From contig CALOAF010000005.1 in the NCBI GenBank assembly GCA_942491385.1, forward strand, positions 1 through 64,000: a DNA stretch of 64,000 nucleotides. The letters run 5' to 3'. Origin of the DNA: UBA6170 sp942491385 (GTDB taxonomy: Bacteria > Chloroflexota > Anaerolineae > Anaerolineales > Anaerolineaceae). Positions 14,882 through 24,762 of the stretch are shown piece by piece. Under the pieces are notes generated by a model. It worked only from the letters and a program-made list of their open reading frames with translations. It did not search any database and was not told the origin of the DNA. Both the position numbers and the translations under genes were made by a program. Each line of letters starts with the position of its first letter. Position 1 is the stretch's first letter.

Positions 14882-16492
14882 CTAGGTCGATTTTTTCTCT
14901 TGAGAATAATACTTGCCATAATTTTTATCGCTTTTGTATTGATAATATTTGTAACTGTAGCGTGAGTGCCCCAGATCTAGTTCATTCATTACAACGCCAA
15001 CCAGATTTGCATTGGAGCGTTTGAACTGCTCGACAATCAAAAGCGCACTTTTCGCTTTGGTAAAGCCCGGTTTGATGACCAATAAAACGGCATCCACAAA
15101 AGGCACCATCACCAACGAATCTGTCACAGCTAGTGCGGGGGGCGTGTCGATAATGATCAGGTCAGATGATTCTTTAAGTTTTTCGATGATGGATTCCATC
15201 CGCTTTGACCCCAAGATCTCAGATGGGTTGGGAGGTAATTCTCCTGATGTGATCACATTCAGATTTTGAATCTCTGTCTTTTGCATGATCAATTCCATTG
15301 TTTCCACTGAGCGAACAAATAAAGCAGTCAAACCGGTTCGGTTTTGAAGCCCAACTTTTCGATGCAGGCTGGGTTTTCGTAAATCCGCATCAATCATGGT
15401 TACTTTTTTTCCTAATTGTGCAAAAACAACACCCAAATTTGTAACAACCGTGCTTTTCCCTTCCTTAGGATCGGTACTGGTGACAAGAATTGTTTTGAGT
15501 GGTTTATCGATCACTGTGAATTGAATATTGGTTCGCAGTGATCTGAACGCCTCTGCCACTGGTGATCTTGGGGTTGTATTGGTAATCGGTTTTCCTTCAT
15601 CCGAATCGTGTTTGGCGATGACCCCCAACACAGGCAATCCCAGGGTTTTCTTTACATCCTCTGGGGTTTTGAGCGTATCATCCAGTGCCTCAATCAAGAA
15701 AATAACACCGACTGCCAGCATTAATCCGACCATGGCTGCCAGGGCGGTATTGCGCAACACCTGGGGGCTGATCGGCTGTGTGGGTACAATAGCTGGATCC
15801 ACTGAAAAGACAGTTGACACTGTTTGTGCCTCTGAAAGGCGAATTTGTTCGTAGCTAAGGATCAGATTGGAATAAATGGCACGATATTGGGTTAGTTTCG
15901 TCTCAAGGCTGGCTACCACGCCTGCATCCCTTTCTGTAATCAAAGAAGCAATAACCTGATCAATCTGCGCTTCCATATCAGAAATCTGAGATTGCAGACT
16001 CTCTTTGGAAACAGTGAAGCGCTCTTCCTGGATCATGATGACACGATCAGCAAACACATTGGCGGTTTCATTGGCTATTTGTGCTGCCAGCGTTGGATCA
16101 CTCGATTTAACTGTAATCTGAATCAGCGTAGTATCGCGAATCGGGCTAACGGTTATGCGATCCAGAAGATAGTCTACATTGACCCCCACTCGGCTGGCAA
16201 CTTCCTCCAGGATAGGGCGGGTTGTAATCATCTTCGAGTAAGTTCCAGAGATACGTTCACTGGTAATAATTGAATTGTAATCAGTTGCTTTCGTGGATGG
16301 TGCTTCGTTAATATAAAGCGTTGTTGCTGCCGAATAGACAGGTGTCATGCGTTGACTGACTAAAAAAGAGACCAGGCCTGCCAGTACAGTGACCAAGGCG
16401 ATTAACCATGCCCATTGCCAGAACAGCGCTAAATACTGACGAATATCGATACTCTCAAAATCATTTTCATTTTCTTGTAATTGATAATTCAT
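14882..16492 (-). CDS. polysaccharide co-polymerase / BY-kinase (Wzz-Wzc-like)
   Basis: A 536-residue inner-membrane protein controlling exopolysaccharide chain length and export. It has a Wzz domain with two membrane helices (about residues 27-47, WAWLIALVTVLAGLVSFLV, and about 235-258) around a coiled outer region. A cytoplasmic bacterial tyrosine kinase follows: Walker A DPKEGKST, Walker A' VTMIDADLRKPS and Walker B DLIIIDTPPALAVTDS. The C-terminus is Tyr-rich (SRYSYKYYQYKSDKNYGKYY), the autophosphorylation cluster. The LMW phosphatase at 33377-33841 would be the natural counterpart. AAGGTGG precedes the ATG. The gene is divergent from the polymerase gene at 16669. Confidence 0.93.
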   Translation of the reverse strand: MNYQLQENENDFESIDIRQYLALFWQWAWLIALVTVLAGLVSFLVSQRMTPVYSAATTLYINEAPSTKATDYNSIITSERISGTYSKMITTRPILEEVASRVGVNVDYLLDRITVSPIRDTTLIQITVKSSDPTLAAQIANETANVFADRVIMIQEERFTVSKESLQSQISDMEAQIDQVIASLITERDAGVVASLETKLTQYRAIYSNLILSYEQIRLSEAQTVSTVFSVDPAIVPTQPISPQVLRNTALAAMVGLMLAVGVIFLIEALDDTLKTPEDVKKTLGLPVLGVIAKHDSDEGKPITNTTPRSPVAEAFRSLRTNIQFTVIDKPLKTILVTSTDPKEGKSTVVTNLGVVFAQLGKKVTMIDADLRKPSLHRKVGLQNRTGLTALFVRSVETMELIMQKTEIQNLNVITSGELPPNPSEILGSKRMESIIEKLKESSDLIIIDTPPALAVTDSLVMVPFVDAVLLVIKPGFTKAKSALLIVEQFKRSNANLVGVVMNELDLGHSRYSYKYYQYKSDKNYGKYYSQEKKST

Positions 16493-16668
16493 TTTCCACC
16501 TTGGTTGAATAGCTTGAAAGCAGTAGAGGAACTTTGGATGATCCTTCCGTGTTGGATTTTATCAGATTTTCGAATTAATAACGAATTATTTCATATTTAA
16601 ATTTTCTTTTACCAAACCTTATTCTCAAGGCATAATAATTTCTTTAAAGTACAATTAGAAAAGAAATT

Positions 16669-18067
16669 ATGTCGCATGATAAGAGCAAATCAACTGGAGT
16701 GAGAATCAAAAAGGTCTTCGAATCAATTGATTCATTGGGATGGGTTCTTCTATTGGCTACCTCCCCACTGTTCCTGTTAATTCAGCCACAATATAGCTGG
16801 ATATTATTGCTTTTGCCATTAACCTGGGTAGCCAGTATTCTGGCAAAGAAAAAACCAATACCAAACACACCCATGAACCTGGCACTGTTAGTGATTTCTA
16901 TCCAGGTCTTGATCAGTTTGTATGCCACCTATGATATCGCCGTCAGTTTACAGAAAGTGACCGGTGTGATTTGGGGAATGACCGTTTTTTTTGCACTTGT
17001 AAGATTTGGGAAAAAACGTACAGGCATTTTAATTTCCACGCTTATTTTTATTGTGGCAAGCGCAGGAATTTCTTTCCTGGGTCTATTAGGAATTGAATGG
17101 CCAACCAACAAAATAATTATTTTTAATTCCTTATATGAAAAATTTCCGACAATCTCGGCCCTCATTCCTGGTCTAACAGATGGGTTTCATCCGAATGAAG
17201 TGGGTGGCGCGCTTACCTGGATCATCCCTTTTTGGATCGTGGTGTTGTTCTGGCTGCTGATCAGATTCAGGAAGATCAAGGAAAGCACACCAGCATTCAT
17301 CATTCTGATTGGCATCGTCATTAATTTGGCTTTATTGGGGTTGAGCAGCATTGTATTACTTTTCAGCCAATCTCGTTCAGCATATATCGGGTTAGTGTTT
17401 GGACTGGTGATCCTGTTACTGGTTGTGTTGCCAAAAAAAATCAGATGGGGATACATTTCCCTTCTAATCATTGGTACAGGATTCTTAATCTACTTCATTT
17501 TGAATGGACAATTCATGCTGTATGTCAACCAGCTATTTCCGGATAGTGGCATGGCGAGTATGGCATTCTCCATGAACACTTTAAGTGGGAGGGTGGAAAT
17601 TTGGTCGCGGGCTATTTACGCCATTCAGGATTTTGCTTTTACTGGCATGGGTATGAACACCTTTCGGACCATCGTGAATGTTCTTTATCCGTTGCAAACC
17701 ATTACTGCGGATGTGCCTGTGAAAGATATCGGTCATGCACACAACCTGTTTCTTCAAGTTGGGCTCGATCTGGGAATCCCCGGTTTAATTGCCTTTATAG
17801 GCCTGTATATAACGTCCTTCTGGATGATTTTTGATAGCCTCAAGCGCCTGAAAAGATCGTTAAGCGGCAAAAATCGCACAGATATAATTACGAAAGAAAT
17901 GTTTTTCGTCATTCTAATTGGATTTCTGGGAGGCCAGGCTGCTCATTTGGGGTTCAGTATGACAGATGCTATTGCTTTTGGCGCAAAACCCGGTATCCTT
18001 TTTTTGGGTGATGCAAAGCATCATCTGTGCAATCTTTTTAAAAGTTCGCCGGCGGGATTACAAATAA
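16669..18067 (+). CDS. O-antigen ligase / polymerase family membrane protein (Wzy/WaaL-like), 3' frameshift
   Basis: A hydrophobic protein of about 465 residues with roughly eleven membrane helices and the large loop typical of Wzy/WaaL proteins. Typical motifs are LFSQSRSAYIGLVFGL, SGRVEIWSRAIYAIQDFAFT and GHAHNLFLQVGLDLGIPGL. The reading frame as printed runs on to 18141 with an unlikely hydrophilic tail and overlaps the convergent gene. Removing one T from the seven-T run at 17999-18005 gives ILFWVMQSIICAIFLKVRRR-DYK and a stop at 18065-18067, which clears the overlap. I take 18067 as the real end. It polymerises repeat units or ligates them to a carrier; which of these cannot be decided. 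Confidence 0.85.
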
Positions 18068-18090
18068 ATTCTTCAAATTCGTTTCTTGTA

Positions 18091-19635
18091 TTACTCCGAA
18101 ATCAGGAAATTATAGTTTTGCCCTGTGGAGCATATAACTGAAATCGAGCTCTCAGTGTTTCTTTGAACTGTCGATTTACAAACCGGCAATTCAGGGTTTT
18201 GGTCTGGAATACTTTCTCCCCAAATACCGCTTTTATTGGACATTTGGGTAATCACAGCCGGAAAATGCATATCTGGGTATGTTTGTATCAGAGAATCCTG
18301 ATACCATCGGAATTGTGTCAGTGGCAATACGATAACAGTTAAGTCTGGACGTTGTTTCAATCCAAAATGGTAATACCAAACAGGAAAGGAATCTCGATCT
18401 TCGCTGGTGAGCAATATAGAATTTTCAGGTAAATGTTGGATTATGTATTCGGCATAATCAGCGGGTTGGGTTTTCTGGCGAGGATTGACCTCATTAATCG
18501 TTTTGGGCAGCGTCGTGATGAATCCGATCAGAAATACCGCCAAGAAAAGATACCCCAGTGGTAATTTTTTCCAGACAAATGGGATGATCGTGGCGATCCC
18601 CAACCCAATCCAGATAGCGAAGACCAGGAACGAGGTCAATAAGTATGCAATAGAATCATCGGTTCCATATAGTATTGCGAACAAAGAAAAAGCCACGAAT
18701 AAATAGAGCAAACTAATGGGTAAGGATTTACTTTGATGCCTGTACTGCACAGCCCCAACAACGCCGAGAATTACACCCAGATAGCCGAATTGCTCCAGAA
18801 GCAGCCCGGCCAATGCAGAAATCCGCGTAAAAATTTGTGCGAGGGAAGCAGCAGCGACCAGATTCTGGTATGGACTTCCCGATATCACCCACCAGAATCC
18901 CTCCCAGGTTTGTGGATTGCCCCAATTGATCGGTGGATTTTGAGAAGCAGCAATGGGTAAATAGAAATAAATCGATAATCCCAGCACAAAAGCAATGATT
19001 TGTCCAAAGACCACTTTTTTATCCAGGCCATTTCTGGATACGACGAAAAAAGCAAATAATATGACTGGCAGGAATAAAACAATAGTGACATGATTCCCCA
19101 ATGACAAACCAAAACACAGGGATAAAAAATAGAAATACGCTGGTTTAACTGATTTCTGGTTACCTTTCAACAAAATCCAGAACCACCAGAGCGCGAGAAC
19201 CAGGAATAAGGATTGCAAGCCATGCACTTCGACAATCACAGCCTGTGACCATAAAAAAGGCATCAAACCCCATGCCAAACCCGTTAGCAGAGCTGTTGGT
19301 GTTGTAATAGCCTTGGATTTTTCGCTAAGTACAACCGCAAACCAGAGCGAAAATAAACCAGCCCCGATGGCTGCAGGCAGCCAGGAAAGCAATGCGACCC
19401 GAAAATATGGATCTCCTATTGGGACTTTTTGCAAAAGAATCCCCAAAACCGTATATGTTGGGTAGCCCGTGGGATGAGGAATACCAGCAGTGAGAATGGC
19501 AGCCAAAAAATCGCCGCCATCATTTCCAAAATTCGCCCAGGTCAGTCGTTGCGAAACGGTAAATAGATAGAATAACCCACATATCAGGCTGACCGATAAA
19601 AAAATGAAGGCGTTGGAGCTGGTTATTTTCTTCAT
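18091..19635 (-). CDS. DUF2723-type GT-C glycosyltransferase-like membrane protein
   Basis: 514 residues with about ten membrane helices and the DUF2723 signature near the start: GNDGGDFLAAILTAGIPHPT followed by GYPTYTVLG. The acidic GGDF pair in the first outer loop is the presumed catalytic or metal site of this GT-C-like family, which uses polyprenyl-linked sugars and is often annotated as a protein O-mannosyltransferase relative. A soluble C-terminal part contains LPENSILLTSEDRDSFPVWYYH, typical of the family. In this neighbourhood rich in Thr/Pro tails, O-glycosylation of secreted proteins is a reasonable but unproven role. The ATG at 19633-19635 has no Shine-Dalgarno and lies just after a terminator. 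Confidence 0.85.
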   Translation of the reverse strand: MKKITSSNAFIFLSVSLICGLFYLFTVSQRLTWANFGNDGGDFLAAILTAGIPHPTGYPTYTVLGILLQKVPIGDPYFRVALLSWLPAAIGAGLFSLWFAVVLSEKSKAITTPTALLTGLAWGLMPFLWSQAVIVEVHGLQSLFLVLALWWFWILLKGNQKSVKPAYFYFLSLCFGLSLGNHVTIVLFLPVILFAFFVVSRNGLDKKVVFGQIIAFVLGLSIYFYLPIAASQNPPINWGNPQTWEGFWWVISGSPYQNLVAAASLAQIFTRISALAGLLLEQFGYLGVILGVVGAVQYRHQSKSLPISLLYLFVAFSLFAILYGTDDSIAYLLTSFLVFAIWIGLGIATIIPFVWKKLPLGYLFLAVFLIGFITTLPKTINEVNPRQKTQPADYAEYIIQHLPENSILLTSEDRDSFPVWYYHFGLKQRPDLTVIVLPLTQFRWYQDSLIQTYPDMHFPAVITQMSNKSGIWGESIPDQNPELPVCKSTVQRNTESSISVICSTGQNYNFLISE

Positions 19636-19639
19636 GATA

Positions 19640-19670
19640 AAAAAAAATGGGGTGACTATTTAGTCACCCC
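19640..19670 (-). terminator. intrinsic terminator for the 152-aa secreted protein gene
   Basis: On the minus strand a GGGGTGACTA / TAGTCACCCC stem is followed by ATTTTTTTTTAT. It sits 26 bases after the stop of the gene at 19696-20154 and separates it from the DUF2723 gene. Confidence 0.9.
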
Positions 19671-19695
19671 AGGGGTTATATATCCTCTTTAATAT

Positions 19696-20154
19696 TTATT
19701 TCATTACTAAAGGCAGGTAAATAAAATTACAGGCAACAATATCAATATAAAAAGGCCCTGTCCTCTCCAATGAATTAGGGGGGTGATTTTCAATCCAAAA
19801 TAGTGCATCATAAACTTGGGTTAGCTTTGCAGCATCCACTGTAAATTCCAATTCAGTGCCAGCCTCATTAACAAAATTAGGGATGATGTATGAAAAATTA
19901 TCACTGGCATCCTTCCATAAAATCCAAGTGTAATCAACATCAATATATTTTTCACCTGATGCAGAAACCAAAGTATCGTCAGAATATACACAAATTTCTT
20001 TTGGTTCATAAGTAGTTAGTAATGGAATCGTGGTAGTAAAAATAACGTCTGCTTGACCACTTTGCCAATCAAATCCTAATAATGCAAAAACAATAATTAA
20101 TGAAGAAATTGTTATTGTTAGAATTGTTTTAGGTTTTTTTGAGATTTTATTCAT
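19696..20154 (-). CDS. small secreted protein with C-terminal YLPLVMK motif
   Basis: 152 residues. The N-terminal signal segment (TILTITISSLIIVFALLGF, cleavage probably after SGQA) is followed by a beta-rich domain of unknown type (EICVYSDDTLVSASGEKYID, FSYIIPNFVNEAGTELEFTV). The protein ends ACNFIYLPLVMK, with no membrane helix or basic tail. The domain is not one I recognise. GGGAGGT precedes the ATG and an intrinsic terminator follows the stop, so it is a single-gene unit. The terminal motif links it to the other secreted proteins with the same end. Confidence 0.8.
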   Translation of the reverse strand: MNKISKKPKTILTITISSLIIVFALLGFDWQSGQADVIFTTTIPLLTTYEPKEICVYSDDTLVSASGEKYIDVDYTWILWKDASDNFSYIIPNFVNEAGTELEFTVDAAKLTQVYDALFWIENHPPNSLERTGPFYIDIVACNFIYLPLVMK

Positions 20155-20249
20155 TTTTACCTCCCTATTTTTGATTTGAATTAGTAGAGATTTTTTCAGA
20201 TAATTAATATAACTATACTGCGAATTTATCGTTATGACAAGGATATTTT

Positions 20250-21518
<1,269 letters not shown>

Positions 21519-21524
21519 AAAAGA

Positions 21525-21530
21525 ATTTTA
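21525..21530 (-). promoter_or_regulatory. -10-like TAAAAT before hydrolase-like gene
   Basis: TAAAAT, then six bases (TCTTTT), then the ATG at 21518 on the minus strand. No Shine-Dalgarno sequence is visible. Confidence 0.35.
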
Positions 21531-21611
21531 ATGGATTCAGTCATCTTTTCAAAATTTATTATATTTAATGAAGTGTAATATTTATTCATACCAAATCTAA
21601 TTCACCAGGGT

Positions 21612-23522
21612 TTATTGCCTAGTAAAGGTAAATGTAAAAATTTCTAAGTTAGTGGATAAAGTGAATTCAATTTGTACACTTTCTGCATTCACCATAGTTT
21701 CCTCTGGCATTGAGATAAATTTATATTCATCTGGTAATTTCAGAACAAATTTTATAGGCAATTCATTCAACCCAAATTGCTTGTGAATAGTTAATTGATA
21801 ACCAATAATCCCAGATTGATAAGTAAGGATCTCAGATGACAAATCAAAATCTAGCTCAATTTTGCTGGATGAATTGGTTGGAACTACCTGTACCCCCCCC
21901 ACCATGCCTGTTCCTGGCAAGTCGCTCTCCAAATCCAGCTTGCCTTGCCAAGCATTTCCACTCAACAAACGGTCTCCCGGAATAAATGGGACATTGGCTT
22001 TTATAAATTTCGTTGAAGGTGCGGTATATACGCGCCAGTAATCCCAATAACACCGCTCGAACATGTTGGTATAGGCAATCTCTTTGCCATAAGAAGCTTC
22101 ATGTACACAGGGAACCTCATCTGGAAATGGATGTTCATATTCCATTATCAGGTGTGCTTTGGGATGATCCAGGTCAGTCATGTCAACCTCATAGGTCATC
22201 TTACGGAGGATAACAGCATCCACCTTATTAAAGCCAATATTGGAATCCACCCAATACAAAAAGTCACCTGATTGGTAATTGACACTTGAATCTAATTTCA
22301 TTTCCTCCAATAAAGATTGAAGCTCTGGTTCATTGAGGAAAATCATCAGGTGACCGGTTTGGATCATTTCGTGAGAAACTTTCGCCAGGCTAATCATTTT
22401 CTTAAAGTCTCGAGTATTAATCAGATTTTGTAACATTGCTTTGCCCAGAATTCCCACAAAATCCTTGCGATTGGCCCACCAATTCGCTGATTCGCTGGCC
22501 TGCCCCCAGCTATCGTACATGTATTCCATGACATTATCAGAATTGACCCATAATTCAACCGATGGATCAACATTAATCGGTCCCATTACTTCTAGAAATT
22601 TTTGTACGACAATCTGGTCAAAAGCGATCACTCCATTTGTTTTTTGATTAGTGGACAATTCAAACAGACTCTGCACTGCCATGGCTGACGAGGGAAAATC
22701 CGCTGACCAGTTACCATCACGTGGCACCCAAATGCCTGCCAGCATATAATCTTGCAATGGTTGTGGCGGCAAAGGATATGCGATTGACATATCATCCACC
22801 TGATAGGAATCCTTCATATCGAAATTAATATCGATCAAACTGTTCAAAGTTGCAGTACCTATAGCGGTTATAAAACCTCCACCCCCGCGCAACTCGTCGT
22901 GATTCAACGCCAGAAGAAGATAGTCAGCTGGTTGTTCCATTCCTACCAGTTTCGGTAATAATGGCAGGATTTTAGTGGTTGCGACGATCATAGGGATAAA
23001 TGGTTCCAACATCTGGAAATCATCCTGAAAGCGTAGAGGCAAAGCTGAAATATCAATTTGTGCATGGTATCGTTCAATTTCGTCCGAATAAAATTGAACC
23101 TGCCCTAGAATCACTGGGTCCTTTAAAATATCATTGATCAGGCTGGTTACCTCATTTCCATGTTCAATTTCCTCGTTCATGAACGGTGAAATTTTTTCCT
23201 GAAATAAGAGCGCAAATCTGGATAAAGTTTTTAAATATTTGATAGATGGCTGAATTTGAGAGGTCATTTTTCCAGTTTGTTTTAAAAGTGGATATGACCA
23301 ACCCAGGCTGCGATCGATTTCTGATAAATCTTGTTCAACCTCCATCAAAAGTTGAAACGCATAATTCGGTGAGACGTTTTCGATTCCCCCAGCCAGGATC
23401 ATTTTCACTTCCTGTCGAGCCTGATATAGGTGAATAGTATGTCTAGCCAGATTTATGCTCCAGGCAATCAATCCGGCCGCGAGAATCAGAACAATAATCA
23501 GGATTAATTTCTTTTTCGTCAT
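21612..23522 (-). CDS. DUF4012 domain membrane-anchored protein
   Basis: 636 residues with one N-terminal membrane helix (LILIIVLILAAGLIAWSI, residues 5-22), a helical stalk (about 30-180) and then the DUF4012 core: PADYLLLALNHDELRGGGGF, ITAIGTATL, YPLPPQPLQDYMLAGIWVPR and WSADFPSSAMAVQSLFE. The C-terminal quarter is beta-rich with no further helix. DUF4012 proteins occur in exopolysaccharide clusters of Actinobacteria and Chloroflexota and their activity is not established. Its start overlaps the stop of the upstream Thr-rich gene by ATGA, so translation is coupled. It is the last gene of the minus-strand run that begins at 31620. Confidence 0.88.
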   Translation of the reverse strand: MTKKKLILIIVLILAAGLIAWSINLARHTIHLYQARQEVKMILAGGIENVSPNYAFQLLMEVEQDLSEIDRSLGWSYPLLKQTGKMTSQIQPSIKYLKTLSRFALLFQEKISPFMNEEIEHGNEVTSLINDILKDPVILGQVQFYSDEIERYHAQIDISALPLRFQDDFQMLEPFIPMIVATTKILPLLPKLVGMEQPADYLLLALNHDELRGGGGFITAIGTATLNSLIDINFDMKDSYQVDDMSIAYPLPPQPLQDYMLAGIWVPRDGNWSADFPSSAMAVQSLFELSTNQKTNGVIAFDQIVVQKFLEVMGPINVDPSVELWVNSDNVMEYMYDSWGQASESANWWANRKDFVGILGKAMLQNLINTRDFKKMISLAKVSHEMIQTGHLMIFLNEPELQSLLEEMKLDSSVNYQSGDFLYWVDSNIGFNKVDAVILRKMTYEVDMTDLDHPKAHLIMEYEHPFPDEVPCVHEASYGKEIAYTNMFERCYWDYWRVYTAPSTKFIKANVPFIPGDRLLSGNAWQGKLDLESDLPGTGMVGGVQVVPTNSSSKIELDFDLSSEILTYQSGIIGYQLTIHKQFGLNELPIKFVLKLPDEYKFISMPEETMVNAESVQIEFTLSTNLEIFTFTFTRQ

Positions 23523-24055
23523 GGGTTGTTTTGTTTCGACTTATCTTCAAATGTTTTATTTATTAAAAACCTGGTTGTTAAATAAATAATCATAAATAAC
23601 ATCACAACAACCGCTGGAAAAACAAAGGCAGGCATGGTTGCACTCTCATCCTGGACCGGTTGTTCTCCCTGATTTCCTTCATTAGAAATAATTGGTAGTA
23701 TTACATCCATGGTTGTGCCGGGTTCCAATGAAGAAACTGGTGCAAGGTCAGTTTTTGTGAATCTAGTTTCTGCTGTTTTCGAGCGATTTATTAGTGTAGC
23801 TGTTACAGTGGGGGTAATTGTTGGAAAGGTAGGTGATGTTTTTGACTTGGTTGCAGTCTTTGTTTCTGATGGTGTCTTAGTACTGGTTGTTTGAGTTGCA
23901 GAAAGAATTTTTGTTCTAGTCGGTGTATTGGAAGGTCCAATTGTTGGCACTGTTTGAAAGTTTTGTCCTCCCCATACTATATGATTGGGCATCATAAATA
24001 AAATTACTATTGTTAACAAAAAGATAATGTTCTTGAATCTAATATTTTTCTTCAT
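23519..24055 (-). CDS. Thr/Ser-rich secreted protein with C-terminal membrane anchor
   Basis: 178 residues: signal peptide (IIFLLTIVILFMMPNHIV), the motif VWGGQNFQTVPTIGPSNTPT, a 60-residue Thr/Ser/Lys linker, a short segment (EPGTTMDVILPIISNEG) and a C-terminal helix FPAVVVMLFMIIYLTTRFLI followed by a basic tail. It shares the N-terminal VWGG..xQTVPT pattern with the next gene upstream (24322-24729). It is probably an O-glycosylated stalk. ATGA overlap with DUF4012. No enzyme domain. Confidence 0.75.
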   Translation of the reverse strand: MKKNIRFKNIIFLLTIVILFMMPNHIVWGGQNFQTVPTIGPSNTPTRTKILSATQTTSTKTPSETKTATKSKTSPTFPTITPTVTATLINRSKTAETRFTKTDLAPVSSLEPGTTMDVILPIISNEGNQGEQPVQDESATMPAFVFPAVVVMLFMIIYLTTRFLINKTFEDKSKQNNP

Positions 24056-24321
24056 AGCTTCTTTTCATACTTCAAGCATTAATAATAAAAAATTAAATAA
24101 ACAAGGGAAAATAAATGTTTCTGCTATGATCGAGAAATTTTGTAATTAATTTTTCGAGTGCGTTTGGAAGCAACATTCCCCGACCTTATCAGGATATTGT
24201 AACCGAAATTGAGTTCTTACACCTCAAATTAAAGGTAGGGAATCCTTTTTCAAAAAAAATTCAAAAAGGATTTCGTGAAATGATCATTCTTATGCCTAAA
24301 TCAGATAATCAATACTCTTAA

Positions 24322-24729
24322 TTATGAAACAGGTTTTTTCTTCCTGAAAACGAAAAAGAAACCAATCAGTCCGGTTCCGAGAGCGATAACAGCAATTAAC
24401 CCTAAAATCAAAAAAGTGCGCCAGGGAGATGATCGAGGTGGAATAACCACTTCAGGCGTGGAGGTAAAAGTTGCTGATGCTTGTGATAGCTGAGTTGCCG
24501 TAAAGGTTCGTGTAATTGTGGGCGGTATAGAAGTATTGGTATTTGTCATGGTTGGCGTAACAGTGACTGTGGAGGTAGCCGTATTGGTAGAAGTGGCGGT
24601 AGCGGTTGGGGGAAGGGTAGGAACGGTCTGGGGATCCAGTCCACCCCAAACTACATTCTGGGGAACTAAAAGAAATAATAAAAGGAAACAGATGAGTGGT
24701 AACAGCTTTAATCCTAATTGTTTATTCAT
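24322..24729 (-). CDS. Thr-rich secreted protein with C-terminal membrane anchor
   Basis: 135 residues: signal peptide (LLPLICFLLLFLLVPQNV), VWGGLDPQTVPTLPPTATAT, a Thr-rich linker of TxTxT units, and an anchor WRTFLILGLIAVIALGTGLI with FFFVFRKKK at the end. It is a short paralogue of 23519-24055, with which it shares the VWGG/QTVPT junction. GGAAGG precedes the ATG. It follows the C25 lipoprotein gene by 33 bases. It has no globular domain and may serve as a substrate or spacer for the glycosylation machinery. Confidence 0.75.
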   Translation of the reverse strand: MNKQLGLKLLPLICFLLLFLLVPQNVVWGGLDPQTVPTLPPTATATSTNTATSTVTVTPTMTNTNTSIPPTITRTFTATQLSQASATFTSTPEVVIPPRSSPWRTFLILGLIAVIALGTGLIGFFFVFRKKKPVS

Positions 24730-24762
24730 ATCATACCTTCCTGTCCAACATTGGGTGTATGT

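Noticed and set aside
18068..18141. Long C-terminal tail of the O-antigen-ligase-like protein overlapping the DUF2723 gene
   Set aside because: Best explained by one extra T at 17999-18005; the alternative frame gives a membrane helix and basic end typical of the family.
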